64,000 nt of DNA from Physcomitrium patens (taxonomy: Eukaryota; Streptophyta; Bryopsida; Funariales; Funariaceae): NCBI RefSeq assembly GCF_000002425.4, contig NC_037269.1, positions 139,599-203,598 on the forward strand, read 5' to 3'. Both the position numbers and the translations under genes were made by a program. Below, one piece after another: positions 1-12,641 of this stretch (the first letter of the stretch is position 1; each line of letters begins with the position of its first letter). The notes beneath the pieces are model-generated. The model had not been told where the DNA came from, ran no database searches, and saw nothing but the letters and a program-made list of their open reading frames with translations.

Positions 1-1121
1 ATACTACAGCTGGTGTTTATTCTGGAACTAAAGCAGTCTTAAGATTTTACTTGAGAGATATGTAGCAACACTGAAAGCTTAGAAAAGAAAAGAAAAACAG
101 TAAAAGTAAAATTGGACATAAATAGTATGAATATTTATTTTTGAAGCAGTTCAAAATTTCTTCTCATTATGCCAAATATTTAAAAACAAAAATTTGAACT
201 TAAATAACCAGGAAAATAATTACTCTTGTATATGTCTATTTCTGAGAATTTAAAAGAACTCATTGTTAGGTCTGCATATTTAAAAATAAAAAAATATATA
301 TAGTTAACATATTACACTTCTGATTTTTATAATGATTAATTTTCATTTTTTTCCCAAATAAAGTCTATATCAATCACATGAAAGCATACATCATTCATAA
401 TCTGTATTCAATAAAATTGCTAGTTTCATTATCACGAAACTTTTTACTTAATACTGCTTTGTACTCAGGTGACAAGATGAGAAGCCACACATTTTTAAAT
501 GTTTTGATTGGTTAAAATCAAGAAGATTTTTTGAGTTGGATATATAATTAGAAAATAAGTCAAGAAGCCTTAAGTAGAAAATATGAGGTAGAATGCACTT
601 TTATTTATAATAAAAGCTTTGTTCTTAAAAGGCACATGAAATATATCAAAAGTTTGCAGAATGATACAATATTTTGAAAAATTTACAAGTTAACATTTTA
701 AGTGCTTAGAGCTGAAAATATGACATTATAGTAATTGCATTTCCTAACACAAGATTTTGATCAATTATTTTTAAACTACAGAATGCCTTGGTTTTTAGTA
801 ATAGAATAATAAAAATTAATTACTTTAAAATAATTTCAGAATAAAAATTAAATACAGTATATTGTATATATAATTAGTAATAATAAAATACATCTAAATA
901 TTATCCCAGTGGATGGCAAGAATGAATTCATACATTCATAATAATAGTTTTATACATTTTTATCTGATGCAAATGTTATTGGTGGAATCACTTTATCTTG
1001 GTGTGAAAAAATTACACAATTTAAAAAATAAACTGTGAAAAAATAAGTGGAGAAGACCACCATAGAATGAATATTGAGTAAAGGAAGAAAACAGATTTGA
1101 AGGAAGAAGAGATGACCATAC
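1..1121. other. AT-rich stretch, no gene seen
   Basis: This stretch lies 3' of the last exon I can define for the minus-strand WD40 gene. It is AT-rich and shows no long open frame and no repeat shared with the rest of the window. It is probably intron or 3' flank of that gene, because the WD40 domain is not finished at position 1122. Confidence 0.5.
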
Positions 1122-1217
1122 GTATGAGCCAGCAAGCAATAACACATGATTCTGTGTTGGAATGCCACTATCAGAAGGTACTGGAAGATGGCCACTGCAA
1201 TGGGCTCCTCCTCATAC
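1122..1217 (-). CDS. WD40 gene exon 11 (3' end uncertain)
   Basis: Acceptor TGCAAGCAG. In phase it encodes EEEPIAVA and LLIVAFQHRIMCYCLL, which resembles the segment of CFAP57-like proteins that reads P-x-S-I-A-x-H-P-S-G-x-x-L-V-G-F. The chosen donor, GTATGG at 1121, is only one possibility; the frame stays open to about 950. Confidence 0.45.
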
Positions 1218-3446
1218 CTGCTTGCATAATTATTTTGAGTGTCATCATTTAGAATATTATAGTTTTGAAATACATAAAAACATATTGCATTTCTCCTTCT
1301 TAACTTGATTATTTTTCATTTTTTATAATTTTAACTTGTAAATTTCTTAAAGTATAAAGCCAACCAAAAGAAACTTCTAAATTTCAGCCAATAACAAGAT
1401 GTAAAAGTTGTAATGTTTTTACCATCTCCCCTGAATATTAAAACCCCTTGTATTTATGTTTTGAGAGCAACAACCAGTCATATTGTGTAAGGTTTAAATG
1501 CTGGAATGTAAGGAAACTAGCGAGAACTTTGTGCCCAGGCTACATAGGAAAACTCTTTGAGACCCAACTTTCTTTCTAGTGTCTGACCTCATAAGTTTAC
1601 ATGAACCACATATTATAATTATGAGATGGTACCCACTGCAGTGAAGAGTGAGGTTGTTCTTTGTCGCACACTGTGTATATGTTATTAAGCATACTTTACA
1701 CGAAGATATTGGAAGGAAAGATTCAGTGCACCACAAGCTAAGCTTTGACAATTGTTTAAAGGGCGTGGGATACTTTATAGTTACAAGTATTCAGTAAAAC
1801 CCACCTCATGGCCACTCTGCATGATGGTGTGACACAGCTCCATAGCCGGACCATGTTGTCCTTGCCACAACTAGCAATGACCTGACGTTGATGACAAAAA
1901 TCCATGTCTGTCACAGAACCTAATATGAACACTGGTTATCCCACCCCATTCATTCCCCATCCCTATTTCAGTCTGTGCTTGCAAAATCCATTACTACAGA
2001 CATATCTTAATAATAAATATTGATAAATAAACCATTCCAGATCTCATGAAAATAATACTGGAATCTATAAACCCTATGTCAATCAAACAACACCAGCACT
2101 CTTCAAATGAAAATCAATAGATTTAACTTTCATTTCATCATTTACTGATGTGCTCTTCAAACTGATCGTACTGAAGTTAAAATGCTCATATCAATAAGCA
2201 CAATACAATTCTAATGAACAATATGAGTCGTAGTGGAATGATCACAAGCCTAGAACATTGTGCAATGGCAACTGTTGCTGTTGATGGTTTTTGTTACTAT
2301 TTCTTCAAATTTTCATATGCTGTGGATCCATGACACAGACACAAATAAGAATGATGTCAGAGAGGCTGTTTGTATGCTGGGAAAGTTTAGAATTCCTTTC
2401 TTGGTAGTCCAATAATATACCTGCAAGAGATGCATCTTTGGACAAGGAGGCAGCAACAATTGGGTCATCTCCCGTGTCCCAAGTGATGCAAACCAAATTG
2501 GTTCCCTGCATAGGAAATGAATACCACTGGTGTCTGTTTCTCTTGGCAAGAACCAGAATGTCACAAAGAACCTTTTGAACCCTTGTTCTAAAGCAGGTCC
2601 TTAGACTACCAAATATCACAGCAACTGTACTTATGAAACTGAATAATTGCATATATATGAATTGCATAGATATTCAATTAGATATGAAAAATTGGTATTC
2701 AAGCAGCAAACCATGAAATATTTGAAGCAAGTTACTCAATGAAGTATCCAATAATAATAAAAAGAAAAAAAAAATATTATTATTATTTACAAGGAAAAGG
2801 AAAATTACATGCATTAAAATGTTATTCTTCAAATATGATAGATCAGGAGTATCCACACTTAGGTTGTTTCACACATAATTTTACATGTAGTAAATGAGTT
2901 TTTTTTTTTTTTGAAGTTCAATTTCATTTTAAACGTTTTTAATTATTTAAATAATTTTTTATTGAAACCAGTCAATGATATATGATGCCATTTTTATTTT
3001 ATTTTTTCTCAATTTTATTAAATTCCAAAAAATTAAACTATTAATATGCCACAAGCCAAATTTGTTTTTCCAATGTAAATGTAAATGAGGAACACTCTCA
3101 AGACTAAAACAATTTTGCCACAATTTCATTATAGTGGTTTTTGTATTTTATATAAAAAAAAACATGGTTACAAAAAAAAATCAATAAATTCTATTCTGTT
3201 TTTATAGATATCACTTTTTATATGAATGCATTAGAATAGAAAAATAGAGATTTTATAGTTTTCTGGGGTTTTTAGAATGTGATTTTTTTATTAGAGTTCT
3301 TAAGAATCACAAGAATTTTGTTTTAAATTTTCAAAATTTCAAAAAGAAATTATTAATTTAATTTATATATCAAAATCTGAAAGAACATTATCAAAGTTCA
3401 CGAAAAAATATAAGAATTGATAACAGTAATTTTTAAAATTATCATC

Positions 3447-3481
<35 letters not shown>

Positions 3482-4768
3482 TGGAATATTTCCAAATCAT
3501 TGATAGTGACCTCAAATTTTTGTAGTTACACATGCACAAGTTCTGCAATTGCATCAAGACTCATTCTCAATCTTGTGCTTCATAATTTAGAGTTACACAC
3601 TTAAGAATAAAATTCTGTATGTCAACATATGTGATCAGCTAAGAAAAATATTAATAAGATGTTACATAATGTATCAATATAATTATTATATTTCTTACAC
3701 ATGAAGGTTTATGTAATACTTTAAAGTTCAAGCATATTTATGTGTTTACAAATGTTAAAAAAATAAAATAATCAAGTATTGAATGTCTATATTAAAAATA
3801 TTTCAAATAATTTTAGCACGAGTTTCTTGTAAAAGTGCATATATATATATAGTAAGTTATTACACAAGTAAAAATGAAGCAGGTAGATCCTTACGTCATA
3901 TTTTTATTTAAAAAATGATTAAGTTTATATTATTATTTTCAAAATAAGAAAAGAAAAGAAAAGAAAAAGGATATACCATAAAATATTTTGTAGAAACAAT
4001 TTTATATTATAATATGCAATTACAAATTTAAATTAAGTTGAATTAAAAATTTCTAATATGTGATAGCTGAAATTAGAAGCCATCAAGTTGTAGACCTGAT
4101 CTTTAGAAATGTTAAATCATAACCCATTTTAAAATTACTCCTCTAAAATGCAGTAGTTGTAAGGCGATATACATTTCTGTGTACTAAAATTTGCATTAGA
4201 AAAGTATTTATTCATTTATTCTTCTTTAGTACCAAATATTGTGTAATTGTTTCACGAAATAAAATATTTAAATATAGAAAAAATTAAAGAACATTTTATT
4301 CAAACATTACATTCAAATAATTATTATATTCGATTTTCATCATTCACAAGCTTATAACTCAATTTGATATTAAGTTTCAAATTATATTTAAAATAAATAA
4401 CCCTGAATTACGCATGTGTATTTTTATCTTTAAAATCTACTACGACTATGTCCAAATGCATGAGATGACTATGTATCTTGTATTTTTATCCTCTGAAACC
4501 CAATTCCAGGGTATATATTTTTTTATAAATCAGTGGAAAATTAAATTTGATATACCTCAGAATAATAAAATCTTTAATCCACTAAATTACACATTATGTT
4601 CTAGAGCAAAAACTTAATATCAAAATTCTTAATCCTAAAATTGTATCTAAATTTAAAAAAAATTAAAAAGCACATCTTAGAGTTTAAATTCAAAATCTTG
4701 TTAATAGAATTCTACCATCACAATAGCAGTACTTATATGTATTTTAAATAAGAAATATTTATAATTCA

Positions 4769-4813
<45 letters not shown>

Positions 4814-7800
4814 TTAAAAATTCTGAATAGAAATTTGAACATAATACTTTATACATGTAACTAAATGTCTGCATAAAATAACCACATTTAAAAAAATAGA
4901 AATTGAATAATCTGTATATAAAACATATGTTTGATGAGGATTATTTGTTGATTGTTGATTGTAAAATAATGCCATAAATCTCATTTGAAGATGTGGGATG
5001 AAATTGTATTGGCTTCAATGTTGGTGGTCAAGGCATGTCATTAACATCCAAAGAGAAGACAATGCTCCAAATTTGTATGGATGATAATTAGCACTTCGGC
5101 TTCGGCATGTTGCAGTCCACGAATTGAACAACTATGCTTTTTTGTAGTTCAACTAACATCAGAATACCTTAAACCAACAACTTATGGTTTTTCAACTATC
5201 TCAGGGAGGTTTTGGAAAAACAAAATAAAACAGTGAAGCAATAAGGTTATGATGTGCTACAAAAGCCATAGTGGTTTAATGGATATAAAATTTTAAAGTG
5301 CTTTACTCTTTGAGCCCTTGAACCAATACATAGACTTGGCCAAAACCATCCATAAAAACACATTAAACCACCACCTCCATCACACTAAACCACCAACTTC
5401 ATCCTTGTAAAGTTTGCCAACCATTGGTGGGCTTGGAATGGACCTAGAATCTTTGTACAAAATAAATGGTTGTTTTTGGGTTTGTACAAGTGCGGTTTCT
5501 GACAAGGTCTATGGGTTGGTTTAGGGATGTGAGCTGATTTAAGGTATTTTGGCATTAATGCACAAGAGGAATCCCTAACCAAATACCCTTAAATATAATC
5601 ATATAAAATTTCTAAGCAATGAAAAAACTTATTGATAAAAAGTAAAGGGATGAAATCTGACAACATTGTACCTTTTGGCAAACTGTGTAGACTTCAAAGC
5701 ACTACACTCTGCATGCAACAAAATTACATTCCTACAATTCTTTGATTGAGGTTGAGATTTTTGCTCCCATGTCTGTATAGACAGAAGATATAGAACAATA
5801 AAATAAAACTGGTCTAACAGTAGAGTGAGATCCTTCATCCAGAGAGGATGTCATGATCTAAGGTTAGGGTGAAGGGAGATAAAGCAGTGGTACCTCAACA
5901 AAGTAGTGGATGTAATCCATTTTGTGTGGCACCTTGATTGTTGCAATGGGCCCAAATCCACTGCATGTTTGCACACACACACTCCACACACTCACTCTCA
6001 CTAACAAAGTAATGAATCCTTCTTCTTCTTCTTACTTTTCTTTTTCTTGTATTTGTTTCTTCAGGCACTCAAAATATTCTAAGACAGGCTCTGGCTTGGC
6101 AACCTTAGAATGGGGGTTTAGGGTTTTAGGGTTTTAGGGTTTCTTCATCACCCCATCCTTATTCAGACATTTCAGAGGGTTTCCATTTCAGTTTCACAGG
6201 AATAGGGTTCAGGGTAGTATACCTGGCAATGTGGGCACCAGCGACCCCCATGTATGGATCTGCAGATTTCTCCTGCAAGGCAACACCCAAAACCAGGGTG
6301 ACACTCATCATTATCATCATCATCTGAACTGAACCATCAGTCCTGAATACATGCTCATTAATTGCTCTTCACTCTGTTGAAGCCACACACTCTAACATAT
6401 ATATATATATATATGTATATACACACACACATACACACTGGCTTTGAACATCTGACTCTAGGCATCATTGCCCCAAAGTTGGCCATCCACTCACCACATC
6501 CAGGCAGGCCTCCAAGGACTTTTGTAATTTCCATACTACATCCCCAGATCAACTCTTTTCCATACAGTTTGTGCCATCTGTGAGTATAAAACTTACAGGG
6601 TGGGAAGGGAAGAGTGGTGTGTGATTCCTCACTCACCGCATAGGTTATAGTGTTTTCAGTATTCCAAGCTTGGCTCAAAGGATCAAGATATGACACAGGG
6701 ATGTGAGGGCTTGCCTGTGAATGTTTCAACTCCCAACAACAAAGCCAAGAGCCTCCACCTTCTAACTTAGCAGCAGCCACCACTATTGTCTCATCCTTTG
6801 AAAATGCACAAATCTCAATCTCTACAACACAATAACAACAATACACAAAAGAATGATGCATAAATTACATAACAATAATAGTAATAATAACAACAACAAC
6901 AACAACAATAACAACCACACTACATATAAGAGGGATTCTTATAGCTAAGTATTTCATTGATGTGTAAATAACCCACGAAACTTAATAAATCTAATTAAAA
7001 TACATCTGGAGTTCATACCAAGAAAAATTTCTGCAAAATTTTGTTAAAAAATGGATTATAGATTGAAAAATCAAGAATAATGCATTAAAATATCTTGAAA
7101 ATAGAAAAAAGAGCTACACAGAACTTTTTGAAAAAAAAAAGAAGCAAAAAAGCAAAAAAAAAGAAAAAAAAAAAAAAGAAGAGTATGTTTAAAGGAATTG
7201 AAATTTGAAAATTATTACATTGTTCCATAAACATAATCTGTTACAATGTGCAACTTTGATGTTCTGTTTGTATTTCAAGGTTGTTTATTATTGTTAAAAA
7301 CTAGAAGGAGATTTTCGTCATAAAATAAAAAGAATTTAGTCATGTGTTGAAAGTAGAGTTAAGGAAACTAAAGACATAATCAAAATTATCAAGAATCTGC
7401 ATTTAAATTAAGGGGCCAAAATAGTTGATTGATTCTATTCATAATTTCTATAACATGATTTTAAATAGGAGTGGATTTACAAAGACTTTGTAATAAAAAA
7501 AATTTGATTTTTTTGTGATTTCTTAGAAAAAATATCAATATCTTACACTGCCTTTTGATTTAACAAAAACCTGATAACTGAACTTTTCATGGTTTAAAAA
7601 ACCACTAGCCCTTCTCGTTTAACATTTTAATGAGATTTTCTGATCTGAACTGGTTTTGATATATAATATGTACAATTATCACATGAAATCTTGATATATA
7701 TATATATATACTCTTATTTCAAAAGAAACGAAAAAAAAATGAGTCAAAAATTTCTTTTTATAAATGAAGCTGAAGTATATGATACTTATATGAGATTGCT

Positions 7801-10585
7801 GAAATTTAAATTGATCTGTTGTGTGTGAGAATTTAAATTATTGTGAGCAGTCAAATCCGAATTTACTAAATTATAAATAAAAATGAAATCAACTTTTAGA
7901 GTTTAGTTGAAATTACAAAAGATAAAAGAGGTTTTCTTTGGGTATTGATACTTTGAGGGTGTGTCTTAGATAAACAATGGTTATGCTGTAGATCTTGAAT
8001 CATCACTAAAAATGAGGCACAGTCTGAATTATTCCATCTTTGAAAAAAAGTGAAATAGTTTGCCCACCTGCATTACATTGCATGATGAAAGAAGTGCCCA
8101 CTTTCCTTTGAGTCCGCATATCAAAAACTGACACCTAAGCATCCAAAATACAACTCAAGGGATATTTGGGTCAACATTTAGTCCTTCATCTTTGCATCCA
8201 AAGACAATGTTACATAAGAACAAATTAATTCTACATATCAAGGAATTGTTTGAAGATTAGCTCTTTATCTACTATGACTTTAGTGTCAAAACTTTGACCC
8301 ATCCTTGTTAGACTGACCTCAAAACCAACACACAAAATTCATTTTCATTTCTTCTAACATCTCCAGATATATATATATATATATATATAGGGAGAGATAG
8401 ATAGATAGATATTGCAAGGATGTCGTAGCCTATTTGAAACACCATGTACACTGAGGAGTTTTTTCTGCATACAATGACAACACAATGATCATAATTATAA
8501 GTAAGAAAGATAGTAGCTTCAAATGGATACCTGAGAGGACTTGGATTTCAATAGCTCACATGCACCCACTATACAACCCATACTGGATGCAACAACTGCC
8601 ACAATGCTCTACAATTCACCATCCACAGTAATCACACATTAATAAACTCAGAAAATTTGTCCCATGATAACACTTCTGCATTGTTCAGCTTAACATTGAA
8701 CTTTGCATCTGTTGGAGAATTTTTTGTAACCTGAATCTCTAATAATCCAATTTTAAAATAGATTTCTCATTCTTGTACCTACTTTCTGAAATGAAACTGT
8801 GTGTCACCTAATCTGATTTCTGGCTATGGTGTTTAAAATCTCATGTGACAATCACACATTAGTACAAATGTTAATGTTCCTATGATTGTTGAGAGTCAGT
8901 TCTGGAGTAAGTAGGATTTTGGCTTGCAATGAATTAAGTTTCAACATGTATGCATCAGAAACTTATTACTTAAAAACATTTTGTCTGCTTCAGTCTCAAA
9001 ATTCCTCACTTGCCTACAGACTTTTCATGAAATGTCAATTACAATTACAGGCATTCCACAAGTATTAAATCAGCAAACATTATGCCAACTTCTTTGCATT
9101 GAGCTTAATTGTTTTTGACTAGAAATTTCATTGATTATTTAATATCTGTCTGTTTGTTCAAAATTATTATGAATAAAAAGAAGAAAATAAAAAATAAAAA
9201 ATAGATGATGAAGCTTGAAAAATATGTCAAAGAAACTTACCCAAGACAACATGTGGTTTTCTCATTCAAAACATTGCTTTATAATGAGATATTTGAATAC
9301 ATGTAACTGAAATTAAATGTTTGGTAAATAATTGTGGGACAGGAATCCATTTGCTTAAAACTACAGATTTGTACAATAAAACTACATGTAAAAAGAATTA
9401 CAGATCCTGTGTCCAACATGATGTGTATGTTCTTCTTTCTTGCTTTCTCAGTTATATCAAAGAAGTGATTGATTCAAATTATGACCATTGATTTTCACTA
9501 ATATAAAAATGTCGGTTGGAACCTAGGGTAAAATAGAATTTGTTTTGGAAAGTGAAGGTGTATTGAGGAGATGAGAAAATGGGGAAGCACTGCAAAGAAT
9601 ATGAAGTTGAAACAGTCAATGAAAACAATCTCAGTGTGGCATGTGAGAGGCCAGGAAGTGATAGAAAGAAGAGGGCCAGAGAGAGGGAGGTAGCAAATGG
9701 AGTGAGCTTGGGATGTAGGCAGAGCCTGACCACAGGCTGTGCTGTGGGTCCCCTTGCAGAATGGTGATTGTGATTGTGATGGAGATGGAGAAGATGCTGA
9801 GCATTACAGCCCTGGTTGGAATCTGTTGGGCCTTACCTCCACACTGTCTTCAGGGGTACTCACTGGCACTGCAAACCCATCCCTGCACAAGAAGAAGAAG
9901 AAGAAGAAGCACCACCACCACCACCATTCACACCATCAACACCGCCAGACTAGAGAGTGTGTGTGTATGTGTGAGTGAATGAATGAATGACCACATTCTC
10001 ATGGAATAATGGTAGGGGAGAGGAGCAAGGACAATGTGGTAGAACACTGTAGCACAATCCAACAATCCCCTACATTAGAATTACTGCACCCACCAAACGT
10101 CTGTCAAGTTGTGTCAGGTTACGGCACACGCAATTCGACCCTACTGTTGCAGGCGACTCTTCCGCACCCTCTCCTTAGTTATGACAAGTACAGATCTCAC
10201 CTCCAGCGATGAAGTCCAGAACCGATGGCATAAACGACAGTGCGGCTGTCGAGAACGGCAATTTGAGCCAGTCGCCCCAATATAACCGAAAACCCAAAAG
10301 TATGCCTGCAGAGTCGAAAACAGGGTCCGAGATTGTGAGATTCCTGAACCACCGAGGCATGAAACGATTCATGAGAGAGAGAGAGAGCGAAATGGGCAGG
10401 AGATCGAAATGAGCAAGGGGGGGGGGGACCCAGCAATTGCAAACACCATGGAACGGAAGGCACGATTCTTACAGAGACTGAACTTGGAATGCAGGAGAGG
10501 AATCCTGTGAGGCTCTGTCCCTGCGGCGTCGTGGCAGCCCCGGGATGGGGCTCCCGGAGTTTTTCCTGGAATCCATGCCGACCAT
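1122..10585 (-). CDS. Spliced WD40-repeat gene, CFAP57/CFAP43-like (3' part missing)
   Basis: Eleven exons on the minus strand can be joined into about 335 codons without a stop: 10585-10473, 10305-10201, 9882-9837, 8608-8531, 8134-8068, 6821-6637, 6272-6223, 5960-5894, 2505-2421, 1919-1805 and 1217-1122. All introns have GT-AG ends, and codon phase agrees at all ten junctions. The start ATG at 10585 sits in GCCATGG. The protein begins with a basic, Ser/Pro-rich tail of about 38 residues. WD-type blades follow, for example VSVFDMRTQRK, CAFSKDETIVVAAA and VIASCGKDNMVRLW, then EEEPIAVA with LLIVAFQHRI. The order of these pieces resembles CFAP57/WDR65 and CFAP43, axonemal proteins whose WD40 part precedes a coiled coil. 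The coiled coil would lie beyond the left edge. The WD40 call is firm; the CFAP assignment is inference from remembered family patterns. Confidence 0.7.
1805..1919 (-). CDS. WD40 gene exon 10
   Basis: Acceptor CATATTAG, donor GTGGGT. It encodes VTDMDFCHQRQVIASCGKD followed by NMVRLW, the best WD40 blade in the gene (S-C-G-K-D-x-x-V-R-L-W). Confidence 0.75.
2421..2505 (-). CDS. WD40 gene exon 9
   Basis: Acceptor CCTATGCAG, donor GTATAT. It encodes LVCITWDTGDDPIVAASLSK, a typical blade of the form L-x-x-I-T-W-D with I-V-A-A-S-x-S-K-D. Exit phase 1 fits exon 10. Confidence 0.7.
3453..3477. repeat. (TA)n microsatellite in the large intron
   Basis: Alternating AT run of about 25 bp inside the 3.4-kb intron between exons 8 and 9. 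Similar runs occur at 4778-4800, 6396-6414, 7696-7712 and 8364-8388 within the same gene. Confidence 0.8.
5894..5960 (-). CDS. WD40 gene exon 8
   Basis: Acceptor ACATGCAG, donor GTACCA. It encodes GFGPIATIKVPHKMDYIHYF and ends in phase 0. The following intron is about 3.4 kb and may hide a further small exon, although joining directly to exon 9 keeps the frame. Confidence 0.6.
6112..6142. repeat. Short telomere-like TTTAGGG/TTTTAGGG tract
   Basis: Four consecutive (T)TTAGGG units in the intron between exons 7 and 8 of the WD40 gene. TTTAGGG is the plant telomere unit, and short tracts ('telo boxes') are common near plant promoters and as scars of break repair. Here it is intronic. Confidence 0.7.
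6223..6272 (-). CDS. WD40 gene exon 7
   Basis: Acceptor GCCTTGCAG, donor GTATAC, 50 nt. It encodes EKSADPYMGVAGAHIA and leaves two bases that complete a Ser codon in exon 8. Confidence 0.55.
6637..6821 (-). CDS. WD40 gene exon 6
   Basis: Longest exon of the model, 185 nt. Acceptor GTTGTAG, donor GTGAGT. It encodes EIEICAFSKDETIVVAAAK followed by a W-L-C-C-W-E strand, a clear WD blade (S-K-D in place of S-P-D). The frame stays open past the donor to about 6358, so a longer exon is possible, but the phase-0 donor joins cleanly to exon 7. Confidence 0.7.
8068..8134 (-). CDS. WD40 gene exon 5
   Basis: Acceptor GCTTAG, donor GTGGGC. It encodes VSVFDMRTQRKVGTSF, the outer strand of a WD blade, where V-F-D-M replaces the usual V-W-D. 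Exit phase 1 matches exon 6. Confidence 0.7.
8531..8608 (-). CDS. WD40 gene exon 4
   Basis: Acceptor TTGTAG, donor GTATCC, 26 full codons, phase 0 at both ends. It encodes SIVAVVASSMGCIVGACE, a blade strand pair of the form V-A-V-x-x-S-x-x-G-C-I-V-G-A. Confidence 0.65.
9837..9882 (-). CDS. WD40 gene exon 3
   Basis: Short 46-nt exon. The acceptor follows a (CTT)n pyrimidine tract ending TTGTGCAG, and the donor is GTAAGG. It encodes a loop segment, GFAVPVSTPEDSVE, and restores phase 0. The polypyrimidine tract of its intron is itself a CTT/GTG microsatellite (9890-9927). Confidence 0.5.
9890..9978. repeat. Compound microsatellite (AAG)n-(CAC)n-(GT)n
   Basis: Runs of AAG, then CAC/CAT, then TGTG. 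On the minus strand the AAG part is a CTT tract that serves as the polypyrimidine tract of the acceptor of exon 3. Confidence 0.75.
10201..10305 (-). CDS. WD40 gene exon 2
   Basis: Acceptor CTCTGCAG, donor GTGAGATC. In phase with exon 1 it encodes IAVLDSRTVVYAIGSGLHRW, which looks like the first strand pair of a WD40 N-terminal blade: a 'hidden' hydrophobic strand followed by a T-V-V-Y-x-x-G strand, as in the CFAP57/43 group. Confidence 0.65.
10473..10585 (-). CDS. WD40 gene exon 1
   Basis: First coding exon. The ATG at 10585 is in GCCATGG; a second in-frame ATG lies at 10576. It encodes an Arg/Ser/Pro-rich N-terminus and ends at a GTAAGAAT donor with two bases of a split codon. It lies in a GC-rich stretch (about 10.4-10.8 kb) that contrasts with the AT-rich surroundings, as expected of a promoter-proximal region. 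Confidence 0.65.
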
Positions 10586-10790
10586 GGCGAGACAAGTCGC
10601 GGAGATGACGGCAACCAGGCACGACGCTGGGCACGCATCACATCACATCGCATCGCAGCACAGCAGCAGTAGCACCACCATCATATCCGCCTTTAGACAG
10701 TGCAATGCGGCAACTCCAGCACTCGGCGACCCTCACGCCACGACGACGAAGACGCCCTTGCCCTGTGCCCTATGGAATCGTTGACAACAT
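10586..10790 (-). promoter_or_regulatory. GC-rich 5' flank of the WD40 gene
   Basis: CpG-rich sequence just upstream of the predicted start codon, sharply different from the AT-rich intergenic DNA that begins near 10.8 kb. I see no unambiguous TATA box at a fixed distance, so this is only a probable promoter and 5' UTR. Confidence 0.35.
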
Positions 10791-10799
10791 CAGGATCCA

Positions 10800-12577
10800 A
10801 TGCCCCCCCTTCCCCTTCTCTCATCTTCTCCTATTCTGATCGACATCGCTCTTATTCTCTCAAAATTCCACACCAGGCATATCTATGGGTGGTTTGCAAC
10901 ACATCAAACTTCAGGAGTATTCGTCAGTTTTCATTCCTCCTTTCTTTGCTCAATTTTTAAATACTGACAAAAGGAATGCCTACTGTATTTCAATTTTACT
11001 GTTAACATGATTTTATCAGAAATTGACTTTAATTCACCTATTTACTTCGTTTCAGAAATTTTTCTCGTTGTGATCTTTAACAGATTACAGAACGTACATT
11101 TAAGTTTTATCTTTGATGTATGTATTTCAAACACTAACTGCTCAAATTCTTCTGTACATTTTCATCAAAATGTACAAGTTTCTTTTTGGAAAACATTTAA
11201 AAATAAAAAATAAAAAATAATTGAATGAGAAATTGCTCTCTGCATGTGACCAGGTTTAGGATTTAGGGTTTGCAAGTTTTTTATAACATGATAAAATTAT
11301 TACTTTTCATGATTTTGTTATGATACAATATATATATGTGTATATCTACCAGGATTATAGTTAACATAAACTGGAAAGCAATTGCATAAAAACATTATAT
11401 ATATATATATATATATATTGAGTGAAACAAGTTCTTGAACTGATATGCTTCAATTCAAAGTAAAACATAATATCTTTGAGGATGTTTTTCATTTAAGAGT
11501 GACTTTTTCATTCTTCAAAAAGTGTGTTGTAACTTGTTTTTAGTTCAAAATTAAATTTCTGGTAACGTTCAACAATGCAACAATCATCTATACATATAAA
11601 AATATTAATAAAATATATTGATCTTGTAAACCTGAACTTTTCATTCAAATTATATTTATTTATTTTTTTATTAATTTTTTTGTAACAATTTTTGTATTAA
11701 ATCACAACTGATTTAAGCCTTGGAGTTACATGCAGAAAAAGTAAGTATTCGTTTCAATAGAGTTTTATTTTTATTTTTAAAATGTAATGTTTGATTAATC
11801 ATTCATACATTGATATTTTGAAGTTGTAATTTCAGATTTTAGATCTTTGATTATATGGTTATCAATTGTAAACAAAATTGACAATAGTATCCTCAGATAA
11901 AAGTCAACATCCCTCGATGTCCAGCAAAGAATTAATATTGTGAACTAGTTTTATTATTTAAAGATCTAAAATTCAAAAAAATTCAAACACTTACAGTGAA
12001 CCTCAACTTCAAATATGTACAGAAAAAGTAAAATATTAAGCATACAAGTTGTAGTATTTTTTTGGATTTTTTGATTTTTTTTAATGTTTTGAAAGAAGAT
12101 ATATAAACTGTGCATTTACTACTGACTGAATGATCTGTGGGCATTGATCTGTGAGACCAGGAAATAACTTAATATGTCACTGCAACTAAACATTTACTAA
12201 TGACTAACATAGTAATCAAAAGATAAAGGAAACAATATAATCTTGTAGAAATCCGTATTTTTCTAAATGAAAATTAAATTTTGTGTAAAATTATTTTTAG
12301 AATGTTATTTACATATTTATACGTTTTTAGACATTACATTGGTTATTTTTAAAAATTACAAGATGATGTTAACTTTGTTCAGAATTATGAATTTTCTTCA
12401 AATTTGGTATAATATGAATGATGGAATAAAAAATCAACCACAGAATATTGTAATTATTAATTCGATTGCACGTATATAAATATTATGTTAAAGTCTTATA
12501 ATTTCAGAATTTTAAAATGATACAAAAAATATTTTTAATTTAATTTAGCTTTGCTTTAAAACATGTTAATTAAAAAC
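10800..12577. other. AT-rich intergenic DNA
   Basis: No convincing gene. It contains a short telo-box (TTTAGGGTTT near 11,263) and a (TA)n run at 11,397-11,419. Open frames here are short and have no recognisable motif. Confidence 0.5.
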
Positions 12578-12641
12578 TGAGTCTTAATAACAACAACATT
12601 AAAAATATTTATTGGTTATATGTTGTTGTTATTAAGACTCA
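12578..12641. repeat. Perfect 22-bp inverted repeat (hairpin)
   Basis: The arm TGAGTCTTAATAACAACAAC(AT) at 12,578-12,599 is the exact reverse complement of 12,620-12,641, with a 20-bp AT-rich spacer. Perfect 22-bp arms are striking in DNA this decayed. It could be a MITE remnant, a small-RNA hairpin or a recent foldback. Confidence 0.85.

Noticed and set aside
6358-6583. Open frames around (TA)n/(CA)n at 6.4 kb and the extension of exon 6 to 6358
   Set aside because: Low-complexity translation; the GTGAGT donor at 6636 gives an in-phase join to exon 7, while the read-through ends in repeat-coded sequence.
10009-10784. Several overlapping plus-strand frames in the GC-rich region
   Set aside because: They oppose exons 1-2 of the WD40 gene, have no motif, and are expected by chance in GC-rich DNA.
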